The notes beneath the pieces were generated by a model that saw only the letters and a program-made list of their open reading frames with translations, made no database searches and was not told the DNA's origin. Shown here piece by piece: positions 1 to 8,022 of a stretch of DNA of 64,000 nt (the first letter of the stretch is position 1; the number at the start of each line of letters is the position of its first letter). Both the position numbers and the translations under genes were made by a program. Source of the DNA: Pseudomonadota bacterium (GTDB lineage: Bacteria; Pseudomonadota; Gammaproteobacteria; Ga0077536); contig JADJYF010000008.1 in NCBI GenBank assembly GCA_016719885.1, positions 186,001-250,000 on the forward strand, read 5' to 3'.

Positions 1-54
1 TTGCCCGGCAGGTGAGATTTCATTCCTCGCACACGTCAGCCGGACAGTGGCGCC

Positions 55-81
55 ATTGTGGGTCAGGCTTCACCAAGTGCG
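55..81. repeat. Degenerate copy of the intergenic palindrome
   Basis: A half copy of the GTCAGGCT-type palindrome (ATTGTGGGTCAGGCTTCA) is followed by a half copy of the GTGCGAAT-type element. Neither has its second arm intact. It lies just beyond the stop codon of the PQQ dehydrogenase gene and is probably a decayed member of the repeat families seen elsewhere in the window. Confidence 0.5.
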
Positions 82-92
82 AATGTGGGTCG

Positions 93-1832
93 TCACCTGA
101 CAAGGCGCCCAGCGCCAGGCTGGCAGTCATTCTGCGGCAAGGCAAACACGAGCAGCGCGCTGCCGAAGGTGACGTGTTTGGGCTCTCCGACCACGGTCGC
201 CGCCACGCCGCCCGTACCGCTGCCGATGGCAACGTACTGGCGGCCGTCGATGCGGTAGGTGATGGGCTGACTGCGTATGCCCGAACCGGTCTGGAACTTC
301 CACAGCACCTTGCCGCTGTCCTCGTCCAGCGCCAGCGCATAGCCCTGCTGGTTGCCGGTGAAGATCACGCCGCCGGCGGTGGCGAGCGCGCCGCCGATCA
401 TCGGGTGCTGGTCCCGATAACGCCATTTGATCTTGCCGCTCGCCGGGTCGATGGCGGTCAGGTGGCCGTAGGCCTTGCCGAGCGTCGCGAAGGAGTCGCC
501 GAGCGAGCCGCCGAAATTCGGATCGCCGGGATGCATGCCGGCTTCTTCCTTGGCCAGCGACATGCAGCTCTCGATGACCGGCACGTAGAGATGCTTCGTG
601 GTCGGGCTGTAGGCATAGGTGGTCGAGCCATTGTTGCCGCCAATCGGGCCCGGGCACACCATTTCTTTCAAACCATCCACGGTCGGCACGAATTTCGGAT
701 CGACCGTCGGGCGGCCGTTGGCATCGAGGCCCTTCGACCAGTTCAGGTTTTCGATGTACTGGGTGCCGCGCAGGAACTTGCCGGTGGCGGCATCGAGCAG
801 GTACACGTAGCCGTTGCGATTGGCCTGGGTCACGGCGCGCAGCTTCTTGCCGTCCTGTTCGACGTCGACCAGCATCACGCCGTTGGTGGCATCGTAGTCC
901 CACACGTCGTGGGGCGTGGCCTGGAAATGCCAACGGATCTCGCCGCTGTCGGCGTCGAGCGCCAGCACCGAATCGCTGTAGAGATTGTCACCCTTGCGCG
1001 CATCGCCGTTGAACAGCGGCGCCGGATTGCCGGTCGACCAGTAGAGCGTATTGCTCGCGCCGTCGTAGGCGCCGGTCATCCACGCCGGCGCACCGCCGCC
1101 CTTCCAGCTTTCACCGGCCCAGCTCTCGACATTCTTCTCGCCCGCCGCCGGCACGGTGTAACGCCGCCAGCGCTCCTTGCCGGTCTCGAGATCGTAGGCC
1201 GCGATGAAACCGCGCGTCGCGAATTCACCGCCGCCGTTGCCGACGACCAGCATGTCCTTCACCACCAGCGGCGCGCTGGTGGCGCTGAAGCCGAGCTTGT
1301 AGTCCGCCATCGCGACGTTCCACAACACTTTGCCGGTGGTGCGCTCGAGCGCCACGAGGTGCGCGTCGAGCGTGGCCATGAAGATCTTGTTGCCGGCGAT
1401 CGCGACGCCGCGATTGGCCGGTCCGCAGCACAGGCGCAGGTCGCCGGGCATTTGATGTTCGTAATGCCATTTGACGTCGCCGCTGACGGCGTCGAGCCCG
1501 TAGAGATTGTTGTGCGCGGCGGTGAAGAACAGCATGCCGTCGGCCACCACCGGCGAGCCGGCCACCTGGCCCTGAACGCCGGTCTGGAACATCCACACCG
1601 GCGCCAGCTTCGCGACGTTGTCGCGCTTGATGTCGGCCAGCGGGCTGTAGCGCCAGTTGGCATAGCTGCCGCCATAGGTCAGCCAGTCGGCGCCCGCGTC
1701 GACGCTGGTATTGCCGGCCGCGAGGCGCGCCTGCGTCACCGGCGGCGGGTCGGCGGCCAGCGTGACAGCGGCGTTCAGGAGCGCGGCGGTGGTGACGACA
1801 CGGCGAAGCGTGACGCGCAGACTTTCGATCAT
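93..1832 (-). CDS. PQQ-dependent alcohol dehydrogenase (quinoprotein, periplasmic)
   Basis: This 579-residue protein has a Sec signal peptide (residues 1 to about 27) and then the eight-bladed propeller of the methanol/ethanol quinoprotein dehydrogenases. It oxidises an alcohol in the periplasm with PQQ as cofactor. Visible signatures are the vicinal cysteines C135-C136 (LRLCCGPANRGVA) that stack over PQQ, the metal-ligand Glu of GGEFATRG (E203), the Asn of STGNP (N269), and the catalytic Asp of WDYDATN (D312). D314, two residues further on, is the extra carboxylate known from lanthanide-dependent members (XoxF, PedH), so a lanthanide cofactor is inferred. There is no C-terminal haem domain, so an external cytochrome must take the electrons; the divergent cytochrome c at 2109 is the obvious candidate. 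The substrate cannot be read from the sequence. Confidence 0.9.
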   Translation of the reverse strand: MIESLRVTLRRVVTTAALLNAAVTLAADPPPVTQARLAAGNTSVDAGADWLTYGGSYANWRYSPLADIKRDNVAKLAPVWMFQTGVQGQVAGSPVVADGMLFFTAAHNNLYGLDAVSGDVKWHYEHQMPGDLRLCCGPANRGVAIAGNKIFMATLDAHLVALERTTGKVLWNVAMADYKLGFSATSAPLVVKDMLVVGNGGGEFATRGFIAAYDLETGKERWRRYTVPAAGEKNVESWAGESWKGGGAPAWMTGAYDGASNTLYWSTGNPAPLFNGDARKGDNLYSDSVLALDADSGEIRWHFQATPHDVWDYDATNGVMLVDVEQDGKKLRAVTQANRNGYVYLLDAATGKFLRGTQYIENLNWSKGLDANGRPTVDPKFVPTVDGLKEMVCPGPIGGNNGSTTYAYSPTTKHLYVPVIESCMSLAKEEAGMHPGDPNFGGSLGDSFATLGKAYGHLTAIDPASGKIKWRYRDQHPMIGGALATAGGVIFTGNQQGYALALDEDSGKVLWKFQTGSGIRSQPITYRIDGRQYVAIGSGTGGVAATVVGEPKHVTFGSALLVFALPQNDCQPGAGRLVR

Positions 1833-2108
1833 GGCTGGCCATCCGGAAATAAAAGGAGTCGGCAGTGTGCCAGCGACCTCGGCCGCTGCGAAGGGTTTGA
1901 CGTCACCTCACCTTCAAGGTGGGAAGCGCGGGCCGCGGCGAAGTGCGACGACGCGCCGATCTGCGGTATGGTGGCCGGGCGCGGACAACCGCGTCGCGCG
2001 CTTGTGGTCGCCACGAACGGGCTGGGTCAATGCGTTACGCAGCCCGACGCCGGCATCGATTGCGCAACCGTGGGCGCCGCTGTCATCGCAATCCGGAGAA
2101 AAAACGCC

Positions 2109-2585
2109 ATGAACAAAGCTTCCATCATCGTCGTCGTCGGCCTCGCCGGCCTGCTCAGTGCCTGTGGCCAGGGCGACAGCGCGCCCAAGACCAATGCCGC
2201 CGCGCCGGCACCGGCCGCCACACCGGCCGAACCGGCCACGCCCACCACCCCGCCGGTAGCCGCGGAACCCGTGGCCGGCACGCCCACCCCGGCGGCGCCC
2301 GGCGCGGTCGCCGACGCGGCGCCGGCCGGCGACGAAGCGGGCAAGGGCGTGTACAACAAGACCTGCGCGCTGTGCCATGCCGCCGGTGTGGCGGGCGCGC
2401 CCATGCCGGGCAACAAGGAACAGTGGGCGCCGCGCATCGCGCAGGGCAAGGACACCCTCTACAAGCACGCGCTGGAAGGCTACACCGGGCAGGCCGGCAT
2501 GATGCCGCCGCGTGGCGGCAACACCGCGCTGACCGACGACGAGGTCAAGGCCGCGGTCGATTACATGGTCGGCAAGTCGAGCTGA
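2109..2585 (+). CDS. Lipoprotein c-type cytochrome (c5-like)
   Basis: This 158-residue protein starts at an ATG whose product opens with a classical lipoprotein signal; the lipobox LLSAC puts the acylated Cys at residue 20. A long Ala/Pro/Thr-rich linker (about residues 25-75) acts as a flexible tether before a small cytochrome domain with one haem site, CALCH, and a probable axial Met in the GMMPPRGG segment. This layout matches membrane-tethered monohaem c5/c551-type electron shuttles. The gene is divergent from the PQQ alcohol dehydrogenase, which lacks its own haem, so it probably accepts electrons from that enzyme. It could equally feed other periplasmic oxidases or reductases, such as the nos system 8 kb away. 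Confidence 0.88.
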   Translation: MNKASIIVVVGLAGLLSACGQGDSAPKTNAAAPAPAATPAEPATPTTPPVAAEPVAGTPTPAAPGAVADAAPAGDEAGKGVYNKTCALCHAAGVAGAPMPGNKEQWAPRIAQGKDTLYKHALEGYTGQAGMMPPRGGNTALTDDEVKAAVDYMVGKSS

Positions 2586-2762
2586 AAGCGGCCCGCGGCT
2601 GCTTGAGGTCTGTCGAAATCCGCAGTTCAATCGGGCGTGCGTGCCGCGGCGTGACATTCACGCGCGCCCGGCACGCATGTCCGCTTGGTGCCGGAGCGAC
2701 GGGCTCGGGCGCGAGCCCAGGCGCTCGCGATTCATCCGGCCAGCCTGTAACCAAAGGCTGCC

Positions 2763-3335
2763 ATGGAACGAACCATGGACAATGAATCGGCCCATCCCCA
2801 GGAACAGCGACTGCGCGCGCAACTGCTCGCCGGACTGGCCGGCGATGGCGCCGCCTACCATGGATTTCTGAAGGACATGACCGCGCACCTGCGCGCCTAT
2901 TTCCGGCGCCGGCTCAACGGGCTGCCGGACGAAGTCGAAGACCTGCTGCAGGAGACCTTGCTGGCCCTGCACAACCAAAGACACACCTACGATGCCGCGC
3001 AGCCCTTGACCGCCTGGGTGCACGCCATCGCCAAGTACAAGCTCATCGACATGCTGCGCCGCCGCTCCCATCGCGAACAACTGCACGAGCCGCTGGATGA
3101 GCACGGCGAACTTTTCGCCAACGCCGACCTGGACGCGGCCGAGGCGCGCCGCGACCTCGCCTTGTATCTCGATCGGCTGCCGCGCCAGCAGCGGCTGCCC
3201 ATCATCCACATGAAGCTCAAGGGTCTGTCGGTGGCCGAGGCGGCGGCCGCCACCGGCATGTCGGAATCGGCGGTCAAGGTCGGCGTACATCGCGGCCTGA
3301 AAGCACTGGCCGCCCTGTTCGGAGCGCAAACGTGA
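2763..3335 (+). CDS. ECF-type RNA polymerase sigma factor
   Basis: This 190-residue protein has the two-domain ECF layout. Region 2 lies around residues 30-100 (LRAYFRRRL, DLLQETLLALH, AWVHAIAKYKLID). Region 4 lies around residues 125-187 and ends in a helix-turn-helix (LSVAEAAAATGMSESAVKVG). There is no region 1.1 or 3. A second in-frame ATG at 2775 is an alternative start. The downstream anti-sigma gene overlaps it by 4 bp (GTGA), so the pair is translationally coupled. By analogy with ECF/NrsF pairs it should respond to envelope or metal/oxidative stress and regulate itself, but no target promoter can be named from this sequence. Confidence 0.9.
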   Translation: MERTMDNESAHPQEQRLRAQLLAGLAGDGAAYHGFLKDMTAHLRAYFRRRLNGLPDEVEDLLQETLLALHNQRHTYDAAQPLTAWVHAIAKYKLIDMLRRRSHREQLHEPLDEHGELFANADLDAAEARRDLALYLDRLPRQQRLPIIHMKLKGLSVAEAAAATGMSESAVKVGVHRGLKALAALFGAQT

Positions 3336-3973
3336 AAACCGACGAACTGGTGAACATGCTGGCGAGCGGCAACGTCGGCGTCGAGCCCCACGCGGTCGAA
3401 CGCCGCTTCGTGCTGGGCCTGGGGCTGGGCAGCGCCGCCAGCGTGGCGCTGATGGTGGCGACCCTCGGCGTGCGGCCCGACCTGCTCGAAGCCACGCGCC
3501 TGCCGATGTTCTGGTTCAAATGCCTGTTCGCCGCCAGCCTGGCGCTGGCGAGCCTGGTGATGGTCGCGCGCCTGTCGCGGCCGGGCATGCCCTTAGGCCG
3601 CGCGCCGACGGCCACGCTGAGTCCCTTGCTGGTGGTGTGGTTGCTGGGCGCGTTGACGCTGCTCGTCGCCGCGCCCGAGCAACGCGTGGCGCTGCTGTTC
3701 GGCGCCACCTGGACGGTCTGTCCGCTGCTCATCGCGATGCTTGCCCTGCCCTTGCTGGCCGGCGCGTTGTGGGCGGTGTCGGGGCTCGCGCCGGTCAACC
3801 TGCGCCTGGCCGGCGCCGCCAGTGGTCTACTGGCCGGCGCGCTGGCGACGCTGGTCTATTGCGTGCACTGCCCGGAGATGGCGCCGCCTTTCATCGCCGT
3901 GTGGTACGCGCTCGGCATCGCCATGCCGACAGTGCTGGGCGTGGTAATCGGGCCGCGCGTGCTGCGTTGGTGA
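3332..3973 (+). CDS. NrsF/DUF1109-family membrane anti-sigma factor
   Basis: This 213-residue polytopic membrane protein starts with GTG inside the stop of the sigma gene. A short cytosolic N-terminus (MKTDELVNMLASGN) resembles the start of DUF1109/NrsF proteins and is followed by six predicted hydrophobic segments. Proteins of this family sequester the cognate ECF sigma factor at the inner membrane and release it on stress. Cysteines C130 and the CVHC-type pair near residue 172 lie in or next to membrane segments and could be the redox- or metal-sensing sites known in NrsF, which is an inference. The 4-bp overlap with the sigma gene supports the functional pairing. Confidence 0.82.
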   Translation: MKTDELVNMLASGNVGVEPHAVERRFVLGLGLGSAASVALMVATLGVRPDLLEATRLPMFWFKCLFAASLALASLVMVARLSRPGMPLGRAPTATLSPLLVVWLLGALTLLVAAPEQRVALLFGATWTVCPLLIAMLALPLLAGALWAVSGLAPVNLRLAGAASGLLAGALATLVYCVHCPEMAPPFIAVWYALGIAMPTVLGVVIGPRVLRW

Positions 3974-4037
3974 TGGCATGCCTGCGAATTCTTTCACGAT
4001 GTCAGACGAACCACAGCCGTCACCCCCCCGCCCGGGG

Positions 4038-4095
4038 GTGGGTCAGGCTTCAGCCTGACACCGCGACTGATGTGCGAATGAATTCGCACCTACAG
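4038..4095. repeat. REP-like pair: one GTCAGGCT and one GTGCGAAT palindrome
   Basis: Two perfect palindromes lie 12 bp apart: 4042-4059 (8-bp arms GTCAGGCT/AGCCTGAC, loop TC) and 4072-4089 (arms GTGCGAAT/ATTCGCAC, loop GA), with the shared flanks GTGGG and CTACAG. They fill the gap between the convergent anti-sigma and lipoprotein genes. A C/G-rich hairpin at about 4021-4040 just before them may end the sigma operon. Confidence 0.85.
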
Positions 4096-4118
4096 GCCGG
4101 CGCATCGATGCAACGCTC

Positions 4119-4409
4119 CTACTTCGCGAACTGCACCTCGTAGTTGACATGCGTCGGCGGTGTGCCCTGCGGGGTCTTGCTCACGATCTCGTAGGAGTTG
4201 TAGCCATGGTGGGTGCGGTAGAACTCGATCTCCTTGCGCGCCCGTTCGTCGGTCGTCTGGCCGGCCAGGCTGCCTGCCACTTCTATCTTGAAAGAGAAAC
4301 GATCGGGATTGGCGGCGAGATTGGCCGGCGGCGGACCATCGCCCACCTGCGCGCAGCCCGCCACCATGCCGAGCACCAAGAGCGCCACGCCCATCCATCT
4401 GCCAGCCAT
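4119..4409 (-). CDS. Small hypothetical lipoprotein downstream of nosL
   Basis: This 96-residue protein has a lipoprotein signal (VLGMVAGC, acylated Cys at about residue 19) and a short soluble domain rich in polar residues, ending YEVQFAK. I do not recognise the domain. The gene follows nosL on the same strand after a 61-bp gap and could be the last gene of the nos transcript, but nothing in the sequence ties it to N2O reduction. The ATG was chosen because it places a clean signal peptide at the N-terminus; the frame is open further upstream but has no signal there. Confidence 0.65.
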   Translation of the reverse strand: MAGRWMGVALLVLGMVAGCAQVGDGPPPANLAANPDRFSFKIEVAGSLAGQTTDERARKEIEFYRTHHGYNSYEIVSKTPQGTPPTHVNYEVQFAK

Positions 4410-4470
4410 GCCTGATTCCTCGATTCGTTGAGCTTGCGCGCCAGCATAAGCCAATTCGCGCAAGCGCGGA

Positions 4471-4986
4471 TTACATGTGGGTATCGTGCAGGGCGCCGCC
4501 GTCCAGCACCGCCATGTCGGCGGTGATGCCGCTGAAGGGATAGACCTTGCCACCGAATTCGCCGGCGAATTTCTCGGCGTCGCCCTGGCGGGCGAAGGAC
4601 GCGATGGTCGGTCCCATGGAACCGCGGCGCTTGCTGCCCACCACGTAGAAGGCCTGCTTGGCGTCTATCCAGTGGCCCTTGGGTTCATCCCAGTCGGCCG
4701 CGCCCATGTCCTGCACGTAGAGCGCGCGCACGGCACGCACCTGCTCGGGATTGAGATACAGGTGGAACATCTCGACCGTGTCGCAGAAGAAGTCCGGCGC
4801 ATCCTGGCCGGCGTACTGCATCTGCGCCTTGGGGCCGGGGAAATCGGCGAGCAACATGCCGTCCAGCGCGCAGCTGGTGCCGGCCTCGGTGTCGACCGCC
4901 GCCTGGGTGCTCGACGGCGTCGACTCGCCGCAGGCGCCGAGCGCAAGCGCGGCCAGCAGCAGGCCGTGACGGGCGAACTTGTTCAT
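4471..4986 (-). CDS. nosL: NosL copper-chaperone lipoprotein
   Basis: This 171-residue outer-membrane/periplasmic lipoprotein (lipobox ALGAC) belongs to the NosL family, which delivers Cu(I) to nitrous oxide reductase during CuZ assembly. Family signatures are CALDGM followed by LADFPGPKAQ, the FFCDTVEMFHLYLNPE segment, and the late region with YPFSG and a C-terminal HDTHM that offers Met and His ligands. The start overlaps the stop of nosY by 4 bp (ATGA), and the gene closes the nosDFYL block. The position and sequence leave little doubt about the identity. Confidence 0.92.
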   Translation of the reverse strand: MNKFARHGLLLAALALGACGESTPSSTQAAVDTEAGTSCALDGMLLADFPGPKAQMQYAGQDAPDFFCDTVEMFHLYLNPEQVRAVRALYVQDMGAADWDEPKGHWIDAKQAFYVVGSKRRGSMGPTIASFARQGDAEKFAGEFGGKVYPFSGITADMAVLDGGALHDTHM

Positions 4987-5813
4987 CGACGAAACCTCCA
5001 CGCGGCAATACTCAAGGGCAGCACGCTCCACGCCAGCAGCACCGCGCACAACAAGCCAGGATGGGCGAGCTGGCGCGGAAACACCGTGGCCAGGCCGTAC
5101 AGCGCGCCGACTTCATCGAGACTGGCGATGTTCAGCACGCGGAACACGTCGGCCGGATTGAGCAGCAACAGCCACGCGAACCAGTCGCCGCCCGTACCGC
5201 CGCTGCCCACCACCAGCACGCCCAGCAGGATCAAATCGAACATCAGCACGAAGAAGAACCACAGCGCGATGGCGAGCCCCGAGGCGCGCGTGCGATCGCT
5301 GGCGAACACCGACACGCTGACGGCCAGGCTCAGGAATGCGAGTCCCAGCAGCACCGAGCTCGCCATGAACAGGCCGAAGTGGGCAAGGCCGTTGAGATCG
5401 AGATGGCTGGCCAACACCACCGCCACCAGGCCGAAACCCGCCACCGTCGAAAACGCCAGCGCGGCGGCGAGGCCGAGATACTTGCCGAGCAACAGTTCGA
5501 AGCGCGTGATCGGCATCGACAGCAAGAGGTCGAGTGAACCGCGCTCACGCTCGCCGACGATGGCATCGAAACCCAGCACCAGCGCGATGAGCGGGATGAG
5601 ATAGATGACCAGGCTGACCAGGCTCGCGATGGTGAATTCCATCGATCGAAAGCCGACCATGCCCTGCTGCGCGCCGCCGAAATAGGCGATGACCAGCGCA
5701 AACACCGTGAACACCAGCGCGATGGCCAGCACCCACAGGCTGCGGATGCGATCCCAGAATTCCTTGCCGGCGATGGTCGCCACCTGGCGACGTTGCAATT
5801 GCAGAATGCTCAT
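4983..5813 (-). CDS. nosY: NosY, ABC permease of the nos maturation transporter
   Basis: This 276-residue inner-membrane protein has six predicted helices. Its first half contains the typical NosY segment LGFDAIVGERERGSLDLLLSMP, which couples to the ATPase. With NosF it forms the ABC transporter thought to supply a sulfur species to periplasmic NosD for CuZ assembly. The ATG was chosen because it overlaps the nosF stop by 4 bp and gives the usual family length; the stop likewise overlaps nosL by 4 bp, so nosF-nosY-nosL are translationally coupled. Confidence 0.93.
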   Translation of the reverse strand: MSILQLQRRQVATIAGKEFWDRIRSLWVLAIALVFTVFALVIAYFGGAQQGMVGFRSMEFTIASLVSLVIYLIPLIALVLGFDAIVGERERGSLDLLLSMPITRFELLLGKYLGLAAALAFSTVAGFGLVAVVLASHLDLNGLAHFGLFMASSVLLGLAFLSLAVSVSVFASDRTRASGLAIALWFFFVLMFDLILLGVLVVGSGGTGGDWFAWLLLLNPADVFRVLNIASLDEVGALYGLATVFPRQLAHPGLLCAVLLAWSVLPLSIAAWRFRR

Positions 5814-6772
5814 GACGACAGTCCGAAAAAAAGATCTTCCAGCGACGCTTCCCTGACCTGGAAGTCGCGCAAACGCGCGGCCAGGCCGCCTACGGCTTGC
5901 AGCACGGCGAGCTTGTGCTGGCGCGCACAGGCGATGCGCAAGCCGGCGCCGACCTCGTGCACCGTGGCCGGCAAGGACGCCAGCGCCGCGCGCAGCGCCG
6001 GTACGACGGCGGCCTCGCAGTCGATGTCGAACCACAGCGGCAAATCCGCCTGGCCGCGCAATTCGCCGAGCGCGCCGACCGCACGCACGCGACCGGCGGC
6101 GATGATCGCGAGGCGGTCCACACGCTGCTGGATCTCGGCGAGGATGTGCGAGGTCAGCACGATGGTCACGCCGTCGGCGCGGAGTTCGGCGAGGATCGCG
6201 TAGAACTCGCGTATGCCGTCCGGATCGAGACCATTGGTCGGCTCGTCGAGGAACAACAGACGCGGTTGGCCCAGCAGCGCCTGGGCAAAGCCCAGCCGCT
6301 GACGCATGCCCTTGGAATATTCGCGGATGCGGCGCGTGGCGGCGGCGCCGAGTCCGACCCGCTCCAGCAGCGCGCGATGCCCGGACGGGCCGATGCCCTT
6401 AAGCCTGGCAAAGAAGTGCAAGGTCTCGAGCGCGTTCAAGTTGTCGTAGAACACCACGTTCTCCGGCAGGTAGCCGATGCGACGTCGCACTTCGCGGAAG
6501 TCGACACCGTCCACCGCCACGCCGTCGATGCGAATCGTGCCGCTGCTCGGCGCGATCAAACCCATCATCATCTTGAACAGGGTCGACTTGCCGGCGCCGT
6601 TGTGGCCGATGAGGCCGAACACTTCGCCGGGCACGATATCGAGCGTGACGCCGTCCAGCGCGTGCACCGCGCCGTAATGTTTGCTGGCGTCGCGCACCTC
6701 GACCAGCGCGCGCGGCACGGCGCGGTCAGCGGCTGCCGGGGTAGGTTCTGCCAAGCCAGTCTCTCCAGTCAC
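5810..6772 (-). CDS. nosF: NosF, ABC ATPase of the nos maturation transporter
   Basis: This protein of up to 320 residues is a cytoplasmic ABC ATPase with Walker A GHNGAGKS, a signature helix YSKGMRQRLGFAQ (degenerate LSGGQ, as usual for NosF), Walker B LLFLDEPTNGLD and the switch His in LTSHI. It energises NosY. The annotated GTG start lies inside the end of nosD (47-bp overlap). A TTG at 6754 preceded by GGAGAG, or a GTG at 6718, are alternatives that give a more usual N-terminus. It is coupled to nosY by a 4-bp overlap. Confidence 0.93.
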   Translation of the reverse strand: MTGETGLAEPTPAAADRAVPRALVEVRDASKHYGAVHALDGVTLDIVPGEVFGLIGHNGAGKSTLFKMMMGLIAPSSGTIRIDGVAVDGVDFREVRRRIGYLPENVVFYDNLNALETLHFFARLKGIGPSGHRALLERVGLGAAATRRIREYSKGMRQRLGFAQALLGQPRLLFLDEPTNGLDPDGIREFYAILAELRADGVTIVLTSHILAEIQQRVDRLAIIAAGRVRAVGALGELRGQADLPLWFDIDCEAAVVPALRAALASLPATVHEVGAGLRIACARQHKLAVLQAVGGLAARLRDFQVREASLEDLFFGLSS

Positions 6773-8015
6773 GGTGGTTCGGTTGCATGCGCGGATGGGC
6801 GTCGACCACGCTCGGTGCGCGCAGGATCGGAAACTGTCGGCCGACCAGGCGCAAGGTCTGGATGGCGGGACTCGCCAGTAGCAGCTGCACGGTCGGGTAG
6901 CGCCAGCTCAAACGATCGACCAGGTCGTTGGCCTCGTAGGGCACGTCGCCGCGGCCGTCGCCATCGCGATCCCAGCCGAGATAATTGCTCCAGAAATTGC
7001 CGAGTTTGCCGCCCCATGGCTCATCGCGCGCGCCGACATAACGCACCTGGTCGCGATTGGCGATGAAGTCGTTGCCCTCGACGGTGTTGTTCTTCGAGCC
7101 CGCCCACAGCCGCACGCCGATCAGGTTGTCGACCACCAGGTTGTGGCGCAGGGTGTTGTACTCGGCGTCGTAGACGAACAGGCCTTGCACGTTGCCGGCG
7201 ACGACGTTGTTCTCCACCACCGCGTCCTGGATGGTGCGCAGCATGATGCCATGGTCGGAATTGGCCCACGCGCGGTTGTTGCGCACCACCTGGTCACGCA
7301 CCTCCATCAGGGCCAGCCCGCCGCGGTTCATCCAGCTGTCGTTGCCTTCCCACAGGTTACGGTAGGAATTCATGTAGTGGGTGCCGTAGCGGCTGTGATG
7401 CAGGCGATTGTTCTGGAACAGCGCGTCGTGCGACACATCGACATAGATGGCGTCGCGCACGAACGAGATGTGATTGCCGATGATGCGCGCATGCTGGGCA
7501 TTGTAGAGCTGGATGCCGTTGCCGCGTTGTGAACTGCGGTAGTCGCGCTTGCCGGTGATGTTGTTGTTTTCGATGGTGGCGTGGTCGGCCTTTTCTATCC
7601 ACAGGCCGAACAGGTTGTAGCTCAACACGCAGTCGCGCACCGTGGCGTGATGGGCGCCGGGCTTCAAGTAGATGCCGGCGTTCTGCTCGCGCAGGCTGTC
7701 GCCGGAATCGCGCACGTCGAGACCTTCGAGCGTGACGTGCTCGGCGAACACGGCGATGGTATTGCCCTTGAGACCACCGTCGATGACCGGGCGACCGATG
7801 CCGCGCAGCGTGAGGGGCTTGCCGAGCTCGAGATTCTCGCGGTAGTGACCGCGCGCGATCTCGAGCGTGTCGCCGGCCGCCGCCGCGTCGATGGCGCTTT
7901 GTATGGCGCTGCCCGGCGCGACCTGCCAGGTGCGCGCCGCGCTGGCAACGCTCACCAGCATCAGGCAGCCGGCGGCCAGAGCGCGCCCGCGCCCGCGGAC
8001 CACCATCACCGGCAC
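6726..8015 (-). CDS. nosD: NosD, periplasmic beta-helix maturation factor
   Basis: This protein of about 429 residues has a Sec signal peptide (cleavage near SVASAA) and a right-handed parallel beta-helix built from CASH/NosD repeats; many turns carry N-N or D-N ladders such as IENNNITG and VVENNVVAGN. NosD receives material from NosFY and takes part in CuZ site assembly in N2O reductase. The start is GTG at 8015 or ATG at 8006; neither has a strong ribosome site, and the gene begins only 7 bp after the nosR stop, suggesting coupled translation. Confidence 0.93.
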   Translation of the reverse strand: MPVMVVRGRGRALAAGCLMLVSVASAARTWQVAPGSAIQSAIDAAAAGDTLEIARGHYRENLELGKPLTLRGIGRPVIDGGLKGNTIAVFAEHVTLEGLDVRDSGDSLREQNAGIYLKPGAHHATVRDCVLSYNLFGLWIEKADHATIENNNITGKRDYRSSQRGNGIQLYNAQHARIIGNHISFVRDAIYVDVSHDALFQNNRLHHSRYGTHYMNSYRNLWEGNDSWMNRGGLALMEVRDQVVRNNRAWANSDHGIMLRTIQDAVVENNVVAGNVQGLFVYDAEYNTLRHNLVVDNLIGVRLWAGSKNNTVEGNDFIANRDQVRYVGARDEPWGGKLGNFWSNYLGWDRDGDGRGDVPYEANDLVDRLSWRYPTVQLLLASPAIQTLRLVGRQFPILRAPSVVDAHPRMQPNHRDWRDWLGRTYPGSR

Positions 8016-8022
8016 GCGTGGT

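Noticed and set aside
12..2585. 857-residue open frame across the left edge
   Set aside because: It runs antisense through the PQQ dehydrogenase; only the last 158 codons (from 2109) are a real gene with lipobox and haem motif.
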